Shown piece after piece: positions 12,890 to 13,341 of a stretch of 13,341 nucleotides of DNA; position 1 is the stretch's first letter; each line of letters opens with the position of its first letter. Under the pieces are notes generated by a model. It saw only the letters and a list, made by a program, of their open reading frames with translations, ran no database searches and was not told the origin of the DNA. Location: contig JBJMGS010000099.1 of the NCBI GenBank assembly GCA_045807785.1, positions 1 to 13,341 of the forward strand, written 5' to 3'. The stretch comes from JAIVGV01 sp045807785. GTDB lineage: Bacteria > Acidobacteriota > Blastocatellia > Pyrinomonadales > Pyrinomonadaceae. A program made the translations under genes and the position numbers.

Positions 12890-13341
12890 ATGGCTATGCC
12901 TCTTTCCCCCGACACAAGTCTCGGCCATTACAGGATTCACTCACAACTCGGCGCAGGCGGGATGGGAGAGGTGTACCTGGCTCACGACACGCGACTCAAC
13001 CGCAAAGTGGCACTCAAAGTACTGCCTGCCGATGTGGTCAATACTCCGGAACGATTGCGTCGCTTTGAACAGGAAGCCAGAGCCGCATCAGCTCTGAATT
13101 ATCCGAATATCATCACCATCCATGAAGTCGGGAGCTACGGCGACAAACACTTTATCGTCTCCGAGTTCATCGAAGGTGAGACGCTGCGCCGCAGATTGCA
13201 GACGACGCGCTTGGGGCTCGCAGAAACGCTTGATATCGCCACCCAAATCGCCGCCGCACTGGATGCCGCGCACCGCAGCGGCATCGTGCATCGAGACATC
13301 AAGCCGGAAAACATCATGTTGCGCGCGGACGGCCTCGTCAA
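12890..13341 (+). CDS. Ser/Thr protein kinase, 5' part (runs off the window)
   Basis: The first 150 residues of a Pkn-type kinase; the gene is cut by the window end, not broken. The kinase domain starts almost at once (LGHYRIHSQLGAGGMGEVYL): glycine loop 21-26, Lys43, helix-C Glu62, HRDIKPEN with catalytic Asp136 and Asn141. DFG and later parts lie outside. It lacks the 75-residue leader of the kinase at 8633, so it is of the type that does not need an adjacent sigma factor. The two kinases share the GAGGMGEVYLA.DTRLNR block, as is general for the family. ATG 12890 is preceded by an AGAGAAG ribosome-binding site; ATG 12896 is an alternative. Confidence 0.85.
   Translation, partial: MAMPLSPDTSLGHYRIHSQLGAGGMGEVYLAHDTRLNRKVALKVLPADVVNTPERLRRFEQEARAASALNYPNIITIHEVGSYGDKHFIVSEFIEGETLRRRLQTTRLGLAETLDIATQIAAALDAAHRSGIVHRDIKPENIMLRADGLV

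Noticed and set aside
1..13341. CRISPR array, transposase or IS ends
   Set aside because: No regularly spaced repeats were seen, and no DDE, HUH or serine-recombinase motif occurs in any convincing frame.

Overview
The window looks like chromosome of an Acidobacteriota member, most likely Blastocatellia. This is inferred from protein style: a TIGR02999-type ECF sigma factor followed by a Pkn-type Ser/Thr kinase with a C-terminal TolB/FlgO-like and TPR region, a second such kinase at the right edge, and a secreted protein with the FNPQPDPPG motif. No rRNA or other strict taxonomic marker is present, so the assignment is tentative.

Layout. A tRNA-Gln(CTG) with its own promoter and terminator lies at the left end (20-180). 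The 3' part of this tRNA plus its downstream flank is repeated in direct orientation about 11.67 kb away (110-162 and 11783-11835, 51 of 53 positions identical by eye). The right copy is bordered on both sides by C-terminal remnants of two related phage-type tyrosine recombinases (11553-11782 and 11894-11992). This is the architecture of attL/attR bounding an integrated island, or of successive integrations at one tRNA site. The integrases are now broken.

Inside that interval, from left to right: a DUF1801 protein (286-801, minus); an integron-like gene cassette carrying an unknown exported protein (933-1669) that ends in a well-formed attC site (1589-1675); a second cassette-like unit with another exported protein (1729-2265) whose attC is cut after its first half (2396-2420); a leftward run of seven mostly exported or membrane proteins (2485-7712): alpha/beta hydrolase, DUF3592 protein, carbohydrate-binding-like secreted protein, PHB-depolymerase/LpqC-like esterase, FNPQPDPP protein, four-helix membrane protein and zinc-ribbon membrane protein; then, rightward, the ECF sigma factor (8008-8580) and its kinase-TPR partner (8633-11230). 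About 150 bp covering the 5' end and upstream region of the FNPQPDPP gene is duplicated upstream of the zinc-ribbon gene, where it leaves a pseudogene stub (7734-7823) and forms the divergent control region of the sigma gene.

Right of the island repeat are a GC-rich junction, a third cassette-like gene (12088-12642, minus) with a convincing minus-strand attC at its 5' side (12664-12773), and the start of a second Ser/Thr kinase gene (12890 to the window end). No integron integrase is visible, so the cassettes form small attC clusters without intI (CALIN-like). The main biological themes are two kinds of site-specific recombination (tRNA/phage-integrase and attC) packed in one accessory locus, and a sigma/kinase module next to envelope and secreted proteins that it may control (inference).
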